Origin: Shewanella cutis
GTDB taxonomy: Bacteria; Pseudomonadota; Gammaproteobacteria; Enterobacterales; Shewanellaceae
DNA length: 64,000 bases
Reading direction: 5' to 3'
Assembly (NCBI RefSeq): GCF_022410515.1
Contig: NZ_JACSDI010000019.1
Location: 1 to 64,000, forward strand
Below, one piece after another: positions 26,646-35,370 of this stretch (its first letter is position 1; every line of letters begins with the position of its first letter). The position numbers and the translations under genes were made by a program. The notes below the pieces were generated by a model, which worked only from the letters and a program-made list of their open reading frames with translations, was not told the origin of the DNA and ran no database searches.

Positions 26646-26697
26646 TAAGAGCTGAGCCAACCAAAATAAGTGTGTCAATTAAACAGAATAGTTGCAT
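26626..26697 (-). CDS. Possible 23-residue hydrophobic peptide
   Basis: An ATG at 26697 on the minus strand opens 23 codons rich in Leu, Ile, Val and Cys (MQLFCLIDTL at the start, LILCAGC at the end). AGGGG lies six bases upstream, a good ribosome site. Size and hydrophobicity are like small membrane peptides such as type I toxins, but there is no antisense RNA evidence and ORFs this short arise by chance. The second repeat copy keeps only the final codons (GAT GCT GGC TGT TAA) behind an in-frame stop. Confidence 0.3.
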   Translation of the reverse strand: MQLFCLIDTLILVGSALILCAGC

Positions 26698-26882
26698 GAT
26701 GAACCCCTGCTTTGTGGAGCAAGCCTTGGTTGCTGGATTTAAATCAATGGCTAAATCCTAACCATTTATGCGGACGTACTGCTCTAAAAAGCAAGATAAA
26801 TCTTAAGGTAATGGGTACGACAAACGCGATCCAATACCAGCAGAAATGAAATTAACAAACTCTTTGGGAATATGGTAAGTTT

Positions 26883-27107
26883 ATGAAAATTAATGAATTA
26901 TTTTTTGAAGATGATGAAGCAGTTATGTATGTTAATCATTTATTTGATGCAAGTGACTTGGATGATTATATGCGCGGATTTCATAACATATCGATATCTA
27001 TGAGAGATGAAACTTTAAACGGTCAAGAAGTAGTAAAGGTTTACTTTGGTGATCTCGTAGATGCTAATAAATTGAAGTTGGCATTAGATGAATACTTTAG
27101 TAGCTGA
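26883..27107 (+). CDS. Small acidic protein of unknown function
   Basis: This 74-residue acidic protein (MKINELFFEDDEAVMYVNHL at the start, ALDEYFSS at the end) has no signal peptide, membrane segment or motif I recognise. Predicted alpha/beta content looks like a compact domain. The ribosome site is weak. The gene is AT-rich and sits between the two ~80-bp repeats, as if it were one unit of a duplicated or inserted cassette. It may be a genuine accessory gene, but confidence is limited by its size. Confidence 0.5.
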   Translation: MKINELFFEDDEAVMYVNHLFDASDLDDYMRGFHNISISMRDETLNGQEVVKVYFGDLVDANKLKLALDEYFSS

Positions 27108-27131
27108 AAAGAAAAGGTAGGAGGGTTTATC

Positions 27132-27210
27132 GAGACACCATTGTTAAATTTTCTTACGGGAATGGTAGACTTGGAAAATTCTTGTGGGGTTAACAGCCAG
27201 CATCGAGAAA
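27132..27210 (+). repeat. ~80-bp intergenic repeat, copy 2
   Basis: This is the counterpart of 26565-26645. A further short echo (ACCGAGACACTTATC) occurs near 27463-27477. The rest of 27108-27731 holds small dyads (CTGAGA-AAG-TCTCAG at 27542-27556) and a terminator, but no gene I can support. Confidence 0.7.
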
Positions 27211-27560
27211 GCGTCATGATAGGTATTACTCGTCTATCAATGGTTGCACCTAATCAAGCATTGTTGCGCCAGTGACCTTCTAAAACAGGGATTTTTTAGT
27301 AGAGCCTACTGGGACGCGATTTTTTAAAAATGAGTACGGCGAGTCAATGGTGTAGCTCATATAAGAGTGTGCGAAAGCCTGCGGCAGGCAATTAGGAAAT
27401 ACGATAGCCAGAAGCCATGATGCCGCCAATTAGCCCCTCTAACCTTTACCGAAACTACTGGTTTACCGAGACACTTATCGCGACATTTTGCTTAGAAAAT
27501 TAAATAGGTAAAACGTTACCAAAGGTTTACCTGAATTGAGCCTGAGAAAGTCTCAGACAC

Positions 27561-27594
27561 AAAAAAAGATGCCACTACAAGGGGTTAGTGGCAT
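27561..27594 (-). terminator. Terminator downstream of the DGSG-repeat lipoprotein gene
   Basis: ATGCCACTA at 27569-27577 pairs exactly with TAGTGGCAT at 27586-27594. The seven A residues at 27561-27567 become a T-run on the minus strand. It lies about 140 bp after the stop of the minus-strand gene. Confidence 0.85.
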
Positions 27595-27731
27595 AAAGTG
27601 CATAAGAATGTCCATGGAACGGTAACGCTAAAAGGGTGGGTAGAAGACTGACATTTTGGTTGGGAACCGTTGCAACATCAGCCTCTACGCCGGGAAGAGG
27701 GTTGAGTGGTAACGCTATTGATTTAACGGGC

Positions 27732-28508
27732 TTAGAGTTTGCTTACTGGGCCATCGATTTTATCGAAGCTCACATCCCCTGAACCTGCTGAGAGAATGGT
27801 TAAGCCCTTAGTGTTCACCACATTGATATTGCCTGAGCCATCGTTAATGGTGACTGTGCTTTGCACATTAGCGACTTCAATTTCGCCTGAACCATCATCA
27901 ATGGTGATGCTGCCTTTAATATCATTGATTTGAATGTCACCAGAGCCATCAATAATCGCGAGGTTGCCGTTTACTTGGCTGACTTCAATTGCGCCCGAAC
28001 CATCATCGATACTGACATGGTTGCCGCCATGGATAGCCAGTTCGCCAGAACCATCCTGAAGCTTGATATCTGCAGTCGTCTTATTGATAAACACAGCACC
28101 CGAGCCATCGACAATCTCCAGCGCTAATCCGGCAGGCACCTGTAGCTTCAAATCGATATAAGGCGAGTAATTGCTAATGCGAGTGTTAGACTCAAAATCC
28201 GCCTTGAGCTTGGCTTGATTAGCATGTTTCTCAAGGGTTAGCAGCATTTTGCTATCGTCATGGCTATAGATATCAGCAACCAGCTTAATTTGGGTTAGGC
28301 CTTCGACACCGATAATCTCGAGACTGCCTGCGCCCGTTTCGGCGACCAGAGTTTGCACATCTTCTGCATCCAGTGTCAGCTCTCGCTGCTGGTGATCTAA
28401 CTCCAGCATTCCGGCGGCATTTACATTGATTATGCAGCCAGTGAGTGACACGCCAACCGTAAAGACGGCGATAAATCCGAGGGTGAAGATAAAAGGGCGT
28501 AGTGACAT
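27732..28508 (-). CDS. Lipoprotein with DGSG beta-solenoid-like repeats (DUF4097-like)
   Basis: This 258-residue protein has a lipoprotein signal (lipobox LTGC, followed by IINVN). The C-terminal half has six DGSG turns plus a final AGSG, spaced 17-18 residues, each followed by alternating hydrophobic residues (e.g. DGSGEIEVANVQ, DGSGDIQINDIKG). This implies a regular right-handed beta-helix or adhesin-like stack, as in DUF4097-type proteins. I choose ATG 28508, preceded by AGGAAG, because the longer reading from 28556 adds a basic N-terminus ahead of the signal. It is divergent from the methyltransferase gene. Confidence 0.75.
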   Translation of the reverse strand: MSLRPFIFTLGFIAVFTVGVSLTGCIINVNAAGMLELDHQQRELTLDAEDVQTLVAETGAGSLEIIGVEGLTQIKLVADIYSHDDSKMLLTLEKHANQAKLKADFESNTRISNYSPYIDLKLQVPAGLALEIVDGSGAVFINKTTADIKLQDGSGELAIHGGNHVSIDDGSGAIEVSQVNGNLAIIDGSGDIQINDIKGSITIDDGSGEIEVANVQSTVTINDGSGNINVVNTKGLTILSAGSGDVSFDKIDGPVSKL

Positions 28509-28643
28509 TGTATTCTTCCTTGTTATCGATACTCGACAACTGACTGAGCGGCGCACTGATAGCGATTTCGTTTATGTAAATCGTAATAGCACATCCTATG
28601 CCAGTTTTAAAATTCATTAATAATCAATATGGTATTGCAGGAG

Positions 28644-28674
28644 TGTCCGTTAATGTTTGAGCGGACATGTCCGC
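28644..28674. promoter_or_regulatory. TGTCCG inverted-repeat array in a divergent promoter region
   Basis: TGTCCG (28644-28649) is followed by a 14-bp palindrome, GCGGACATGTCCGC (28661-28674). This gives three copies of one half-site in two orientations. It lies between the divergent lipoprotein and methyltransferase genes and looks like an operator for a dimeric regulator. The regulator is not identified. Confidence 0.5.
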
Positions 28675-28778
28675 AAAATGAGTGATTTGCCCACTGATTA
28701 GTGAAATTGCTCATTTATTAGGTTAGTGTGAGCCCCATAAATCCCACTTTATTCAAAGCCCTGCTAGAAAGGATTCAT

Positions 28779-29546
28779 ATGGATTACTTAATGACCAATA
28801 AAATCGCCTGGGATGCCCGCACACGGGTGCATTTAACCTCTGATTTTTATGATGTTGAAGGCTTTTTGAGTGGCAAAACATCCTTAACGGAAATCGAGCT
28901 TAACGAGCTTGCGGTGGCGGGCAAAAGTCTACTGCATCTGCAATGTCATTTTGGTTTAGATACTCTGTCGTGGGCGCGAATGGGCGCAAAAGTCATTGGG
29001 GTCGATTTATCTGAAGTGGCGATTGCTGAGGCGCGCAAGTTGGCGCAGCAGGCGCAGTTGTCCGCCGAGTTTATTTGTAGCGATGTCTACAGCGTGGCAG
29101 GCAAGGTTGAGCCGCAGGATATTGTCTTTACCTCCTATGGCGCGATTGTTTGGCTGCCGGATTTAACGCTCTGGGCGCAGACCATTGCGGCTTGTTTAAA
29201 GCCCGGCGGACAGTTTTACATGGCCGAGTTTCATCCGGCGCAGCAGCTATTTGATGGGTATAGCTATTTTAATCGCGGTGAGCCAGATATTGAGCAGGAA
29301 GGGACCTATACCGAGAATGCCGGTGATGATCTGCAAACCTTAATGTGCTGGTCGCATAGTTTGTCTGAAGTGATCAATGCGTTATTGCAGGCGGGCTTAG
29401 TGTTGGAGTGTTTCCATGAATTTGATTTTAGCCCCTATAACTGTTTCGAAGGGCTAGAGGCGCAAGCCGATGGCCGTTATGTGCTAACACACCAAGGGCA
29501 GCATGTGCCCTTAGTGTATAGCATCAGCGCGCGTAAGCCTGCTTAA
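28779..29546 (+). CDS. Class I SAM-dependent methyltransferase
   Basis: This 255-residue cytoplasmic enzyme has a SAM-binding motif at KSLLHLQCHFGLDTLSWARM, then KVIGVDLSEVAIAEAR, a motif IV-like VFTSYGAIVWLPDL, and CLKPGGQFYMAEFHP. The substrate is unknown. The GLDTL variant of the glycine loop is seen in small-molecule methyltransferases. I prefer ATG 28779 with GAAAGGA upstream over a GTG at 28728. It diverges from the DGSG lipoprotein across an operator-like palindrome. Confidence 0.82.
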   Translation: MDYLMTNKIAWDARTRVHLTSDFYDVEGFLSGKTSLTEIELNELAVAGKSLLHLQCHFGLDTLSWARMGAKVIGVDLSEVAIAEARKLAQQAQLSAEFICSDVYSVAGKVEPQDIVFTSYGAIVWLPDLTLWAQTIAACLKPGGQFYMAEFHPAQQLFDGYSYFNRGEPDIEQEGTYTENAGDDLQTLMCWSHSLSEVINALLQAGLVLECFHEFDFSPYNCFEGLEAQADGRYVLTHQGQHVPLVYSISARKPA

Positions 29547-29571
29547 GTCTTGCCGTTTTTAATGGCTAAGA

Positions 29572-31620
29572 TTAACGGCTACGGTAGACCGGATACGTAA
29601 GATATTGATTATCGTAGTAAGGGCTGCGCTCATAGAACCAGCGTAAGCGTGCCTCTGGATCAGCGGCAAACTCTGGGTTTTCCAGCGCTTTATTAAATTC
29701 CGCCTGCAGCTTTGGATCTTCCTTAAGCATCTTGGCGGCCAGCGGCTCTACTGCATAGTCCTCAATATATTCTGTACGGGTAAAAATAGGGTTAAAGAAG
29801 CCCCATTGCAGCAGTGAATCCGGTGATTGTGGCTCAAGCAGTAAAATTGCTAGATCGCCTAAGGGTTGATCTGTACTGATTTTGACTGTGCCCGCGGGCA
29901 AGGTGGTGGTCAGTTTCGCCAGTGTCGAGTCGGCCTTAACCGTGAGTCGTCCCTCGAATGCCTTGGTATTAAACACCGGATTGCTCAGGCTGTATTGCTG
30001 CAATTTAAGCTCGGTCGGTTTGCTTAAGCGCGTTAGACGAATGCCGTGCAGCGTTAAGCGGTCAATCACTTGCGTCCACTCTGCGGGGATATAATAGGCG
30101 CTCGGGCGAGTGACTTTAATATCGGGCACAGTTTCGGCCATCACAGGTAAATTGGGGTACAGCTTAGGCTCGCCCGTCCAACGTACAACGTCGGTGCCGC
30201 TAATCGGACTTTTCTCAAGCTTGTAATCTATGCCTTTAAAATCCCAACCCTTAGCCAGCGGCGCCGATTTCCAAGTGAGCGTGATCAGTGGTGAGGCGCG
30301 GTATTTATCCTCTTGAATCGCACTCTTTAATTTTGTGGCTTGGTCGCCAACGGTTTTCAGGGTTTGCTCTAGCAGCACATAGGTGCCAAGCACCCGTTGT
30401 TTAAAGGGTTTTAAGCTGTGGTTTTCAATCAAAATAGTGGGTAGATGGCGGGCATCACCATAACCATTGGAGAAGCGTGGGCTAGGGTTCCACAGTGACA
30501 TGCCCTTGGTGATATCTGCGTTATCCGCAGCGAAAATCAGCGGACCTGGAATATGGCCTTGGGCGCTTAGCGCGGCTTCGACCGCTGGGCGGTAGCTATT
30601 TTCGAGCCAGCGAAAGCTCGCGGGACTCAAGCCTTGGGCGAGGTTGTAACCAAAGGTAATGTCATACTGGTAATCGATGCCGTCGGTGACATGCACATCA
30701 AGATATAAGTCTGGTTGCCACACATTAATAGCCTGCAGCATATGCTGCATTTCTAAGGTGTCGGCCTTGGCGTAGTCGCGGTTAAGGTTGAGGTTATTGG
30801 CATTGGTTCGCCAGCCCATATTCACTGGACCACGTTGGTTGACACGATTAAATTCGCCGCTGCGCTCATGGGCATCGACGCTAAATATTGGCACAAACAA
30901 CAGGTTGGCTTTTTCGAGCAGCTCGCTTTTGTCGCCTTTAACCATATCCCGCAGCAGCATCATGCCTGCATCTTTACCGTCGATTTCACCCGCATGGATA
31001 CCGGCTTGCACCAGAATTGTCGGCTTAGTGTTTTGCTTTAGCCGTGCCGATTCGTTAATGCCTTCACTGCTGGCGACATACATCCAAATATCGCGACCTT
31101 GAGGGCTCTTGCCGAGGCTGACTTTTTGCAATTTAGTAGTTTCGGCTGCCAGTCTATCGAGCCATGCGATGGTATCGTCATAGCTTGGGCTTTCAAGCCC
31201 ATTGCTTTGCTCGAAGGGGGTTGCCCATTCGTGGTCTGCACTGAGTAACAAGGCTTCGCTAGCACCGTGCCAAGTGATGCTTGGCGGGAGAATAGCATCA
31301 TTAACAAAGGTATTGGCGCGCGTCGGTGTTGCGGCGACATTCGCTGCGGCGTCAGTGGTGGCTTCAGAAGATGATTCAACTATGGCTGATGTTGCGTTGC
31401 TATTGGCGTTGGCTTCAACTACTGCGGCTTGTACAGCTTCGGTGTTGGCGACTTCAGCGTTAGCAACTTGAGTTTTAGTTGCCTCAATCTTAGCGGCTTC
31501 AGTGTTCGCTATTTCGGCGTTAGTCGCAGCAGCATTTGCGGCTAAGGCTAACTGGGGAGCCAAAAATGAACCCGCAGATAAGCAGGCGATTGCGACAACG
31601 GAAAGGGAAAACAAACGCAT
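29572..31620 (-). CDS. Exported M14-family zinc carboxypeptidase
   Basis: This 682-residue protein has a signal peptide (about 1-27, ending ALA) and an Ala/Glu/Thr/Asn-rich low-complexity linker to about residue 105. The M14 domain follows. Zinc ligands are His and Glu in GIHAGEIDGKDAG and a His in LDVHVTDG. NLNRDY supplies the substrate-binding Asn-Arg, and a Glu in PTILIENHSLK may be the general base. A further C-terminal beta-rich region follows. It would remove C-terminal residues from peptides in the periplasm or outside. It ends convergently 25 bp from the methyltransferase gene. Confidence 0.85.
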   Translation of the reverse strand: MRLFSLSVVAIACLSAGSFLAPQLALAANAAATNAEIANTEAAKIEATKTQVANAEVANTEAVQAAVVEANANSNATSAIVESSSEATTDAAANVAATPTRANTFVNDAILPPSITWHGASEALLLSADHEWATPFEQSNGLESPSYDDTIAWLDRLAAETTKLQKVSLGKSPQGRDIWMYVASSEGINESARLKQNTKPTILVQAGIHAGEIDGKDAGMMLLRDMVKGDKSELLEKANLLFVPIFSVDAHERSGEFNRVNQRGPVNMGWRTNANNLNLNRDYAKADTLEMQHMLQAINVWQPDLYLDVHVTDGIDYQYDITFGYNLAQGLSPASFRWLENSYRPAVEAALSAQGHIPGPLIFAADNADITKGMSLWNPSPRFSNGYGDARHLPTILIENHSLKPFKQRVLGTYVLLEQTLKTVGDQATKLKSAIQEDKYRASPLITLTWKSAPLAKGWDFKGIDYKLEKSPISGTDVVRWTGEPKLYPNLPVMAETVPDIKVTRPSAYYIPAEWTQVIDRLTLHGIRLTRLSKPTELKLQQYSLSNPVFNTKAFEGRLTVKADSTLAKLTTTLPAGTVKISTDQPLGDLAILLLEPQSPDSLLQWGFFNPIFTRTEYIEDYAVEPLAAKMLKEDPKLQAEFNKALENPEFAADPEARLRWFYERSPYYDNQYLTYPVYRSR

Positions 31621-31753
31621 GAAAAGAGTCCATATATCGAATTTTTATTAGGGCGGTATCTTTTCATTAAACCCCCAGCCAGCGCAAGGGCTGCCAAGGG
31701 TTTATCTTGGTTCGCGGCTATGGTGGTTGGCCGCAATTCCCCGTCGTCACGGC

Positions 31754-32878
31754 CTATGCACGCTTGGCTGTTTTGTGTAACACGGTTTGTCCGTTATAGG
31801 CGGCTTCGATAATCTCGATATCGGCATAAAGCGCTTCGACGGCGATGGCGAGTTGATAGATAAGCCAGCCGTACCCCGTGAGGGCAAATCCTTGCGCTAC
31901 CTCGTTTACCACAGAGATTGAGGCGTACTCTGGCGTGGGTGTTGCCAAGGTGAGTTGTAATCTGTGTTGTAACTCTTGCTCTAATGCATTTGGCAGTGTG
32001 GGCAATGTGGCGGTTTTACCTGCAACAAATTCGCCAAGGCGTTGCAGATATGCGGTGAGCTCGGCGGCGACGTTATTAATTTGGTGATAAGCCTCTTTGT
32101 CGGCCTCCTGCCAGCGACTTAAGGGCAGGAGTTCGAGCAGGGTGATCAGCCGCACCTGTTTATTGACTAATTCCGCCAGCAGCACTTTGTGCTTTTTTAG
32201 GGTTTGGCTTTCCCACTCGAGGGAGAAAAACAGCTTCTTCTGGGTTAATACGGCTTTCATGGCCGCTTCGAGATCGGCACGAAAATCTAAATCATGGTTG
32301 GCGGGCGCCTGTAAATGCTGGGTGAGCACTTTGGCCATACTATTGATGGCATTGGCGAGCTGACTACGCCAATCGTGTTTAGCTTTAATCGGGAAGATAA
32401 ATAGCGACACCAAAATGGCGATCACACAGCCAAGCAAAATATTGGCCGTGCGCCACAGCGCCTCAGAGGTATCATGGCTGGCATCGCCAACAACGATAAT
32501 AATGGTGAATCCTGCCACCAGATAGGCGTAGCTATAACGTCCCGCCGAGATAAAACAGATCAGCGTTACCCCTAAAATCAACAAGCCCATAATTAACCAA
32601 TAGCTGTCGATAGTGGCCACTAACATCACGCCGTAAGCCGAACCTAAACAGGTACCTACCGCCCGTTGCAGCGACTTTTCAATGGCACCGCCCACCTGTG
32701 GCAGACTCATCATAATGATTACAATCGTCACCATGCTCCAAATAAAATGCGGCGGTGACCAAATGGCGTTAATGGTGACGGCAATCAGCAGGGCGAGGCC
32801 GAGTTTAAGGGCATGAATGGCACGGAAATGACGATAGATAAAGTCGGCAAAAGGGCTTGCAGGGGCAAAAACGGACAT
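31754..32878 (-). CDS. FUSC-family membrane protein (YccS/aromatic-acid-exporter-like)
   Basis: This 374-residue protein has about six membrane segments in the first half (ALKLGLALLIAVTINAIWSPP, WSMVTIVIIMMSLPQVGG, AVGTCLGSAYGVMLVAT) and a helical cytoplasmic part. That is the FUSC layout used for fusaric acid or aromatic acid efflux components. There is no HlyD-type partner gene beside it. I choose ATG 32878, with AAAGGAG upstream, over the longer reading from 32932. The substrate is unknown. Confidence 0.8.
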   Translation of the reverse strand: MSVFAPASPFADFIYRHFRAIHALKLGLALLIAVTINAIWSPPHFIWSMVTIVIIMMSLPQVGGAIEKSLQRAVGTCLGSAYGVMLVATIDSYWLIMGLLILGVTLICFISAGRYSYAYLVAGFTIIIVVGDASHDTSEALWRTANILLGCVIAILVSLFIFPIKAKHDWRSQLANAINSMAKVLTQHLQAPANHDLDFRADLEAAMKAVLTQKKLFFSLEWESQTLKKHKVLLAELVNKQVRLITLLELLPLSRWQEADKEAYHQINNVAAELTAYLQRLGEFVAGKTATLPTLPNALEQELQHRLQLTLATPTPEYASISVVNEVAQGFALTGYGWLIYQLAIAVEALYADIEIIEAAYNGQTVLHKTAKRA

Positions 32879-33082
32879 AATGCAACACTCCTTTGGACTG
32901 ATGGTAGCCAAGCCATTATCGCAGAAAGGCATTGTGCTCGTGTGGCTCGGCGGATAAAGAAATTCGAATTGCGAGGCCGCGCCGTTTGAGCTTAGCCCAA
33001 GGCGTCGCCAAGATCACATTAATTTGCATTAAGTGATACAAAATCAGTGGGATAAAGTGCGGTATCTCGAAGATTAAGCCAT

Positions 33083-33117
33083 AAAAAAAGGCCTGAATAA
33101 GCAAGCCTATTCAAGCC
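33083..33117 (-). terminator. Terminator of the DAACS symporter gene
   Basis: GGCCTGAATA at 33090-33099 pairs with TATTCAAGCC at 33108-33117 (one wobble pair). On the minus strand a run of seven T follows. Confidence 0.85.
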
Positions 33118-33142
33118 CAGATACACTCGCGTATTGACTCTA

Positions 33143-34372
33143 TTAGTTCGAGTTTGGCTCTGCGGTATATTTATCCATAATCACGGCGCAGGCGGCATCA
33201 CCTGTGATGTTGAGCGCGGTGCGGATCATGTCAAACACCCGGTCGAGGGCGAATAACAGCGGTAAACCGTCAATCGGAATACCGGCGGCCAGTAGCACAG
33301 CGACCACTAAAAATGATGGACCGGGCACACCCGCTTGGCCAATGGCGCCTAAGGTGGAGGTAAAGATAATCGCGGCATAGGCGGTCATTGAGAGGTCAAT
33401 GTTGTACATTTGCGCGAAGAACATGGCGACTAAACCATAGTAAATCGCGTTGCCGCTCATATTGATGGTGGCACCTAAAGGCAGCACAAAGGCGGTGGTT
33501 GCCTTAGAAACCTTAAGATCTTCTTCGCAGGTTTCCATATTCACCGGCAGCGTGGCCATGGATGAAGCCGTTGACAGTGCCATCACCTGAGGTTTTTTCA
33601 TTGCCGAAATAAATTGGCGTGCCGATACCTTAGAAAACAGCTGTACCACTAAGGGGAAGAACACAAAACCGTAGATCAGAATCGCGGCCACAAACACGGC
33701 AAACAGCTTAAACACCACTTCTAAGGCATCAAAACCGAAGGTGCCGACGGAATCGGCCATCAAACCAAACACACCGATAGGAGCAATCATCATCACGCAG
33801 TTGATCATCCACACAAAGGCGTCAACGACGGTATTTAACGCCGCCATGATGGGCTTAGCGCCATCGCCTTTGACCTTGGTCAGCGCGATCCCGAAAAATA
33901 TACTAAACACCAGTATTTGCAGGATATTTCCACCGTTCAGTGATTCGAACACATTGGTTGGGATCATGCCAATAAAGGTGTCCATGACCCCTGGCAGAGC
34001 GCCATGCTCGGCGGTCACTTCCATCAGGCCGCTACTGCTATGGGCGGTAAAGTCGACCCCTGCGCCGGGGGTAAACACCTTGCCCATCACTAATGCCAAG
34101 GCCACGGCAATCCCTGAGGTCACAATAAAGAAGCCAAAAGTGCCCACGCCTATCTTACCCGCCGAGGGGCTATCACCTAAGCTGGCGGCGCCGCTGATGA
34201 TAGACACCAGTACCAGTGGGATCACTAGCATTTTGATTAAATGGATAAAGATGGTACCCAGCGGTGCGAAGATACTCGCGCTTTCACCCATCATAAAACC
34301 CACGAGTGCGCCAATAATCATGGCAATCACGACTTGCACACCAATGTTGCCTAATAAACTCTTGTTCTTCAT
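33143..34372 (-). CDS. Dicarboxylate/amino-acid:cation symporter (DAACS family)
   Basis: This 409-residue protein takes up dicarboxylates or acidic/neutral amino acids with Na+ or H+. Family landmarks are IFIHLIKMLVIPLVLVSIISG, the serine-rich hairpin STASSMATLPVNMETCE, LPLGATINMSGNAIYYG and GQAGVPGPSF. The TM7 motif reads NMSGN where glutamate transporters have NMDGT, so the conserved Asp is replaced, hinting at altered cation or substrate handling. GGGGAG lies upstream. About 475 bases upstream (34373-34849) hold no supported gene. Confidence 0.85.
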   Translation of the reverse strand: MKNKSLLGNIGVQVVIAMIIGALVGFMMGESASIFAPLGTIFIHLIKMLVIPLVLVSIISGAASLGDSPSAGKIGVGTFGFFIVTSGIAVALALVMGKVFTPGAGVDFTAHSSSGLMEVTAEHGALPGVMDTFIGMIPTNVFESLNGGNILQILVFSIFFGIALTKVKGDGAKPIMAALNTVVDAFVWMINCVMMIAPIGVFGLMADSVGTFGFDALEVVFKLFAVFVAAILIYGFVFFPLVVQLFSKVSARQFISAMKKPQVMALSTASSMATLPVNMETCEEDLKVSKATTAFVLPLGATINMSGNAIYYGLVAMFFAQMYNIDLSMTAYAAIIFTSTLGAIGQAGVPGPSFLVVAVLLAAGIPIDGLPLLFALDRVFDMIRTALNITGDAACAVIMDKYTAEPNSN

Positions 34373-34849
34373 TCTTGCGAAACTCCCCGGTTAGCGCGGC
34401 ATTTGGTGTCTTAAGACTCGAAAGGCTGCTCTTGGTTTTAGCATTAAAAGCTCAGCCCCGACACATTTTTTGGGCGCTTAAGGTACCACAGTTGGCATCA
34501 CTGGGTTTGTGAAACATCATCAACCTTGGTTTTAAAATAACCAAAATCTAAATAACGATAAGGCTAAGTGAGGAATATTTAAAAATGCACATCATAAAAT
34601 GATTTTTGTTTAATTATGGTTTGGGTTTTGTCCATCAAATTGATGAATTGTGATTTTGGCTTTGTTGGGCAGACACATTATTTCGTACTCTTAGGGGCTG
34701 GTTAAAAAGCTACAGTGCTTTCTATCTGCAGTTTACCCTTTGCAAGCAGAACGAATGTCCAGAGATTGATTGCTAACGTAGACCCAATTCTGTCAAAGCA
34801 AAGGAATCGTATTGCATTTGTGTATGACAAACCCCACGCAGAGGAATTT

Positions 34850-35203
34850 ATGAATATCACTTCATTCTTTGGCCAGCCCGAATCGTTACTGTGCTGGATT
34901 GGCAAGTGTATCGAGCAACCAGGACTAAGTTATTGGCTAGTTTATCAAGATCTTGCAGAAGGCGAATCCCTACAACTGACCACATTACTTTTCCCGATAG
35001 TGGCTGATAGGGATCTCTCGGATGACGAAATCGATGCCTTTGAGGATGGTTTAGGCCGTAGTGACTATGGTTATCTGCTAAACACAGATCAAATCGAGGA
35101 CGTGATTGATAATCTTAAGCAGCAAAAAGCTCAGCCCAGCGATCAGGAACTGCTTGAAGCTATTATCTTTTACTATGAGCGAGATGCGTTTATTGATATT
35201 TAA
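34850..35203 (+). CDS. Small acidic protein, possibly DUF7716-like
   Basis: This 117-residue acidic cytoplasmic protein starts MNITSFFGQPESLLCWIG, and its C-terminal segment is EAIIFYYERDAFIDI. The pattern of a short terminal YY-x-R/N-DAFI resembles DUF7716, which I recall only loosely. No catalytic motif is seen. GAGGAA immediately precedes the chosen ATG. The frame stays open upstream to 34715, but that extension has no ribosome site and is probably not translated. It is isolated between two transporter genes on the other strand. Confidence 0.55.
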   Translation: MNITSFFGQPESLLCWIGKCIEQPGLSYWLVYQDLAEGESLQLTTLLFPIVADRDLSDDEIDAFEDGLGRSDYGYLLNTDQIEDVIDNLKQQKAQPSDQELLEAIIFYYERDAFIDI

Positions 35204-35245
35204 GTATTTGGATTTAAATGTTTTTTGTTATTTGAAATCAGATAA

Positions 35246-35270
35246 AATGCCGACGGTTGACGTCGGCATT
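35246..35270 (+). terminator. Hairpin downstream of the small acidic protein gene
   Basis: AATGCCGACG at 35246-35255 pairs exactly with CGTCGGCATT at 35261-35270 around GTTGA. The T-run after it is weak. Confidence 0.55.
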
Positions 35271-35370
35271 GGCGTTTAAGGCGAGGTGATAAGCGGCGCA
35301 GGTGAGGTATCGAATGCCTGTTTTTTTATGAATTCAATTTCGCAAGCACTCTGCATACCTCTTTTACGCC

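Noticed and set aside
26565..27210. Integron attC sites around the small gene
   Set aside because: GTTAAAT fits one core site, but the partner RYYYAAC is absent or in the wrong order on both strands, and no integrase gene is seen.
32916..33104. 62-codon minus-strand frame upstream of the FUSC gene
   Set aside because: No ribosome site and no recognisable protein pattern; it also covers the symporter terminator region.
34715..34849. N-terminal extension of the small acidic protein
   Set aside because: No ribosome site upstream; the ATG at 34850 has GAGGAA directly before it.
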